DNA from: Nitratireductor sp.
GTDB taxonomy: Bacteria > Pseudomonadota > Alphaproteobacteria > Rhizobiales > Rhizobiaceae
Assembly: GCA_020441735.1 (NCBI GenBank)
Contig: JAGRLQ010000103.1
Span: 1,393 to 10,855 of the forward strand
Length of the DNA: 9,463 bases
Direction: 5' to 3'
This document shows, in pieces, positions 6,648-9,463 of the stretch (its first letter is position 1; the number at the start of each line of letters is the position of its first letter). The position numbers and the translations under genes were made by a program. The notes below the pieces were generated by a model. The model searched no databases. It was given only the letters and a program-made list of their open reading frames with translations, and was not told the DNA's origin.

Positions 6648-8236
6648 TCAGCCCGCCGCAAGCTGCAAGCATGGACCCCATGCAGCGCATGTCCGCCATG
6701 GGGCAGATACAGGCCGCACTCAAGCGCGACCGGAGAAATCTCGACGCGCTTTTGAGTGCTGCCTCAATCCATCAGGCAAACCGGGAGTGGCCGCAAGCCA
6801 TCAGCTACCTGCAGAAGGTCCTGCCACAACACAGGAATGATGCCAATCTGCTGATCTGGCTTGCCAAACTCAATGCGGAAGCAAGAGACTTCAAGCAAGC
6901 CAAGCAGTATTCCCTCAAGGCGGTCGAATTGCAGCCGACCAATGCACCCGGCTGGCAATTGCGCGGACAGATCCTTGAAAACTCCGGTGATCCGCAGGGC
7001 GCGATCGAAGCCTTCGGACGGGCACTCGCGCTTACGCCGAACGACGCGGAACTGGTGTTTCAGATCGGCAATTGCCACACTTATATGGGCGATCATGACA
7101 AGGCGCTTGAATGCTATCGTAAAACGCTTGAGATGCGCCCAACCCACCCATTGGCAATTTACGGCATCTCCAATATTCACCGATTCAAGCCGGAGGAAGT
7201 CCCCGGCTATCTTCAACAGGTTGAAGCGGCAATTGCCGGCGAAACAAAGGCGCCGCCCTACCAGATTGCCGCCCTGCACTTTGGCGCCGCCAAGGCACTG
7301 GAGGATGGCGGTGAGCATGATCGTGCTTTCGAGCGCTATCTTGCTGCCAACGCAATCGGGAAGCCGGCAAAACCCCTTCCCATCGAGCAGGCTTTCGAGA
7401 ACAATCAGCGGGCTTTCACCAGGGTGTTTCTGGAGCCGCGCTCAAAGTGGGGCGATTCCCAGGCACGGCCAGTCTTCATTGTCGGCATGCCGCGTTCGGG
7501 AACAACGTTGGTTGAAAGCCTCGTTGCCGCCCATTCAGCGATAACACCCGGCGGCGAAATGCCGATGATGGATGACATTGCCGGCAGGCTGGGTCTGCTG
7601 CACACCCCTGCCCCTGATTTTCTCAATAAGGTAACGGCACTGACGCGGGCGGACATCACGAAAATGGCGATTGGCTATCTGGAAGGCGCGCGCCAGATAG
7701 CCGGAGTTGCCCGGCGCTTTACCGACAAACTGCCGCACAATTTCATGAATATCGGCCTGATTTTTCTGATGTTTCCCAAGGCCAGGATCATTCATTGCCG
7801 GCGCCATCCTGCCGACACTTGCGTGTCGATCTTCACCAACGGCATGACGCCTGCCCACAACCACTACAAGACCGACCTTGCGGTGCTGGGCAATTATTAC
7901 CGCCATTATCAGGCACTGATGGACTATTGGGATACGCTGTTTCCCGGCCAAATCCACCATGTCTACTACGAGGACGTGGTCAGCAACACCGAGTTGTGCG
8001 CCCGTGGCTTGATCGACTATCTCGACCTGGACTGGGAAGATGGCGTTCTTTCACGTGAGGAATCGCAGAAATCGGTCAAAACCCTTTCGGCCTGGCAGGT
8101 TCGCCAGCCAGTTTACAGTTCCTCAATGGGCAAGTGGCGGCGCTTCGAGCAGAAGGTCGGTCCGCTCATTGAAGCGCTGGGCGACAGCATTTCACGGTAT
8201 GAGGAAGAACTCAAAGGCCTGGAGAAAACCGGATGA
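6644..8236 (+). CDS. TPR-repeat sulfotransferase, second paralogue
   Basis: A 530-residue paralogue of the upstream enzyme, alignable end to end and about half identical by eye in the catalytic half. TPR-like repeats are at about 67-100, 101-134, 135-168 and 204-240. The PAPS loop is GMPRSGTTLVES (PRSGTT 283-288) and the candidate catalytic Glu305 is in TPGGE. CRRHPADTCVSIFTNG gives Arg387 and Ser395. SVKTLSAWQVRQPVY (477-491) is identical to the first copy, as is the downstream-shifted YKTDL motif. All key residues are intact in both, so neither looks degenerate. The TPR halves differ much more, which suggests different partners or acceptors, or a heteromeric complex. The ATG overlaps the previous stop (ATGA, 6644-6647), with GGGAG ten bases upstream. 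A later ATG at 6671 is less likely. The gene overlaps the next one by ATGA, so the three are translationally coupled. Confidence 0.94.
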   Translation: MISPPQAASMDPMQRMSAMGQIQAALKRDRRNLDALLSAASIHQANREWPQAISYLQKVLPQHRNDANLLIWLAKLNAEARDFKQAKQYSLKAVELQPTNAPGWQLRGQILENSGDPQGAIEAFGRALALTPNDAELVFQIGNCHTYMGDHDKALECYRKTLEMRPTHPLAIYGISNIHRFKPEEVPGYLQQVEAAIAGETKAPPYQIAALHFGAAKALEDGGEHDRAFERYLAANAIGKPAKPLPIEQAFENNQRAFTRVFLEPRSKWGDSQARPVFIVGMPRSGTTLVESLVAAHSAITPGGEMPMMDDIAGRLGLLHTPAPDFLNKVTALTRADITKMAIGYLEGARQIAGVARRFTDKLPHNFMNIGLIFLMFPKARIIHCRRHPADTCVSIFTNGMTPAHNHYKTDLAVLGNYYRHYQALMDYWDTLFPGQIHHVYYEDVVSNTELCARGLIDYLDLDWEDGVLSREESQKSVKTLSAWQVRQPVYSSSMGKWRRFEQKVGPLIEALGDSISRYEEELKGLEKTG

Positions 8237-9219
8237 ACCAGGCCACCCGACGTATTTCAGCCGGCTTTGTTGCCGCGCTTCTGATATTTGCCGTTTACAA
8301 TCCCCTTTCGGCCAGTGAACGGCAGTTTGCGTTTACCGAATACACCTATACAAACGAAAATCCCGCCTACGAAGCGCAGACCGGACCGCGGATCGTCATT
8401 CATCGCTATGTCAGCCCCTATCTGCAGCGCGGCGCATATGAGCCATTTGCCATGCTGGTGGAAACTGATGGTTTTCAGACTCAATGGCTTGACGGACCGC
8501 TGACCGCCGAGCGGCTTGCCGAAACGGAAATCCTGGCCATCGTCAATGCGTATTCGCGCTCGGGAGCAGGCGATTACCGCCGTTACTCGACCATAGACGT
8601 TCCCTCAATCTACAGCGAAGAAGAGCTCGACCTGATTGTCTCCTGGGTAAAAGAAGGCGGATCACTGTTGCTGCTTGCCGATCATTCACCCTTTGCGGGC
8701 GGCACCATTGCGCTGGCCAGCCGGTTCGGTGCGGTCTACATGACCGGCCACGCGGTACGCAATGATTCGATCAGCGAAAACAAGTATGTGAATATCGATT
8801 TCCGCCGCACACCGGAAGAGCCGGGACACGGAACGCTCAACAGCCATCCGATAACCGATGGCGCGCTCGGGCTTGGAAAAATCGAGCATTTCTATGCCTT
8901 CGGCGGCCAGGCGATCATTCCGCCAGCAGATGCAATCAATATTTTGCAAATCCCCCAGGGTTTCGAAGCCATTCTTACCTTTCGCCTGAATGAAGAATTT
9001 TATTCAGCACCTCGGATCGATGCGGGCGGGCTCTCCCAAGGCATGGCAATGACGTTCGGCGAGGGGCGGGTTGCAATTTTCGGTGAAGCAGGTGGCTTCA
9101 CTACCCAGCGCATCGATGACAACGAACCGTTCGGCCTGGCGGATCCCGATGCCGACGAGAATGCAGCGTTCGTGCTGGCGACCCTGCGTTGGCTGGCAGA
9201 CTACCGGCCCAAAAAATAA
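8233..9219 (+). CDS. Exported DUF4350-like protein of unknown function
   Basis: A 328-residue protein with an N-terminal signal sequence: basic NQATRR, a hydrophobic core at about 10-22, and probable cleavage near PLSA-SER (27/28). It is probably periplasmic. The mature part resembles the DUF4350 / class I amidotransferase-like fold: the strand EILAIVNAY (99-107), a helix-strand EEELDLIVSWVKEGG followed by SLLLLADHSPFAGG (129-157), HPITDG (205-210), and a C-terminal GEGRVAIFGEAGGFT (276-290). No cysteine occurs anywhere in the protein, so a cysteine nucleophile of the amidotransferase type is excluded. Asp150/His151 and His205 are the most notable polar residues. It starts inside the stop of the second sulfotransferase (ATGA, 8233-8236) with GGAG eight bases upstream, so it is co-translated with it and likely in the same pathway. 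No clear terminator follows. The family call is from pattern memory. Confidence 0.85.
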   Translation: MNQATRRISAGFVAALLIFAVYNPLSASERQFAFTEYTYTNENPAYEAQTGPRIVIHRYVSPYLQRGAYEPFAMLVETDGFQTQWLDGPLTAERLAETEILAIVNAYSRSGAGDYRRYSTIDVPSIYSEEELDLIVSWVKEGGSLLLLADHSPFAGGTIALASRFGAVYMTGHAVRNDSISENKYVNIDFRRTPEEPGHGTLNSHPITDGALGLGKIEHFYAFGGQAIIPPADAINILQIPQGFEAILTFRLNEEFYSAPRIDAGGLSQGMAMTFGEGRVAIFGEAGGFTTQRIDDNEPFGLADPDADENAAFVLATLRWLADYRPKK

Positions 9220-9269
9220 CCTGCTCCAGTTCACAACCTCCATACAGCGCCAACGGATTGCTTGCCGCA

Positions 9270-9317
9270 TCCAGTCAATCGACCTTGCAGATTTTCATAA
9301 TCTGACTGGAGGTCAGA
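9270..9317 (+). promoter_or_regulatory. Porin mRNA leader with three mutually exclusive hairpins around the Shine-Dalgarno
   Basis: Three stems share bases. H1: TCCAGTCA (9270-9277) pairs perfectly with TGACTGGA (9303-9310), taking up the GGA of the GGAGG Shine-Dalgarno (9308-9312). H2: CAGATT (9288-9293) pairs with AATCTG (9299-9304). H3: TCTGAC (9301-9306) pairs with GTCAGA (9312-9317), leaving most of the Shine-Dalgarno (TGGAG) in a five-base loop. Each pair of stems clashes, so the leader could toggle between masked and exposed states. This assumes transcription starts before 9270, which I cannot confirm. The short repeats could instead be protein-binding sites. Confidence 0.4.
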
Positions 9318-9320
9318 ACA

Positions 9321-9463
9321 ATGAAAATCAAGAGCATGCTTCTTGGTTCCGCAGCTGCGATGGTAGCTGTCTCCGGTGCCCAGGCTGCAGAAGCGATTGT
9401 CGTAGAGCCGGAGCCGGTGGAATATGTTCGAGTCTGCGAAATGTATGGTGTCCGTTGGTTCTA
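9321..9463 (+). CDS. Rhizobiales outer-membrane porin, N-terminal 47 residues (cut by window edge)
   Basis: The visible part begins MKIKSMLLGSAAAMVAVSGAQA, a typical signal peptide with cleavage after AQA (residue 22). The mature start, AEAIVVEPEPVEYVRVCEMYG, is characteristic of the Rhizobiales porin family (porin_2 type, as Brucella Omp2b): trimeric barrels for passive uptake across the outer membrane. The ATG has GGAGG (9308-9312) eight bases upstream. The residues after the conserved Cys (EMYGVRWF) differ a little from the DAYGxGFFY I recall as usual. The rest lies outside the window. It is 101 bases after the exported protein gene in the same direction, but probably has its own promoter, given how strongly porins are expressed. 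Confidence 0.9.
   Translation, partial: MKIKSMLLGSAAAMVAVSGAQAAEAIVVEPEPVEYVRVCEMYGVRWF

Noticed and set aside
5052..8236. One sulfotransferase copy being a pseudogene
   Set aside because: Both copies keep the PRSGTT loop, the Glu after it, the Arg/Ser 3'-phosphate residues and the identical C-terminal motif, with no internal stop or frameshift.

Overview
The window looks like a chromosomal segment of an alphaproteobacterium of the order Hyphomicrobiales (Rhizobiales). The evidence is a Rhizobiales-type porin N-terminus at the right edge, a two-copy helix-hairpin-helix module of the sort I recall as a C-terminal extension of rhizobial NuoE and ribosomal protein L21, an OmpA/BON-type envelope protein, and GC-rich codon use. 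The two TPR-sulfotransferases would suit a marine or host-associated member, but the genus cannot be fixed from this sequence.

Layout. (1) 1-413, minus: the 5' part of dapA (lysine/diaminopimelate synthesis), cut by the window edge. (2) 676-1560, plus: an alpha/beta hydrolase divergent from dapA and followed by a strong hairpin terminator. (3) 4424-1651, minus: a likely three-gene envelope operon. It encodes an inner-membrane-tethered protein with three tandem ~121-residue BON-like repeats and an OmpA peptidoglycan-binding domain, then a 32-residue single-pass membrane protein that is easily missed, then a membrane-anchored protein with two helix-hairpin-helix modules. (4) 4425-5051: a ~630-base divergent intergenic region with a perfect 6+6 inverted repeat and a perfect tandem 17-base duplication. 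(5) 5052-9219, plus: a translationally coupled operon of two paralogous TPR-sulfotransferases and an exported protein with a DUF4350-like fold. Both junctions are ATGA overlaps. (6) 9321 to the end, plus: the start of a Rhizobiales outer-membrane porin, preceded by a leader that can form three mutually exclusive hairpins around the Shine-Dalgarno sequence.

How the genes may work together. The minus-strand trio would link inner membrane, periplasm and peptidoglycan. The sulfotransferase operon probably modifies an unidentified acceptor with PAPS-derived sulfate in the cytoplasm, and its third product acts after export. The acceptor, the function of the DUF4350-like protein and that of the small membrane protein are not recognisable from sequence. 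The most distinctive items are the coupled sulfotransferase pair plus exported partner, the small membrane ORF, and the porin leader structure.
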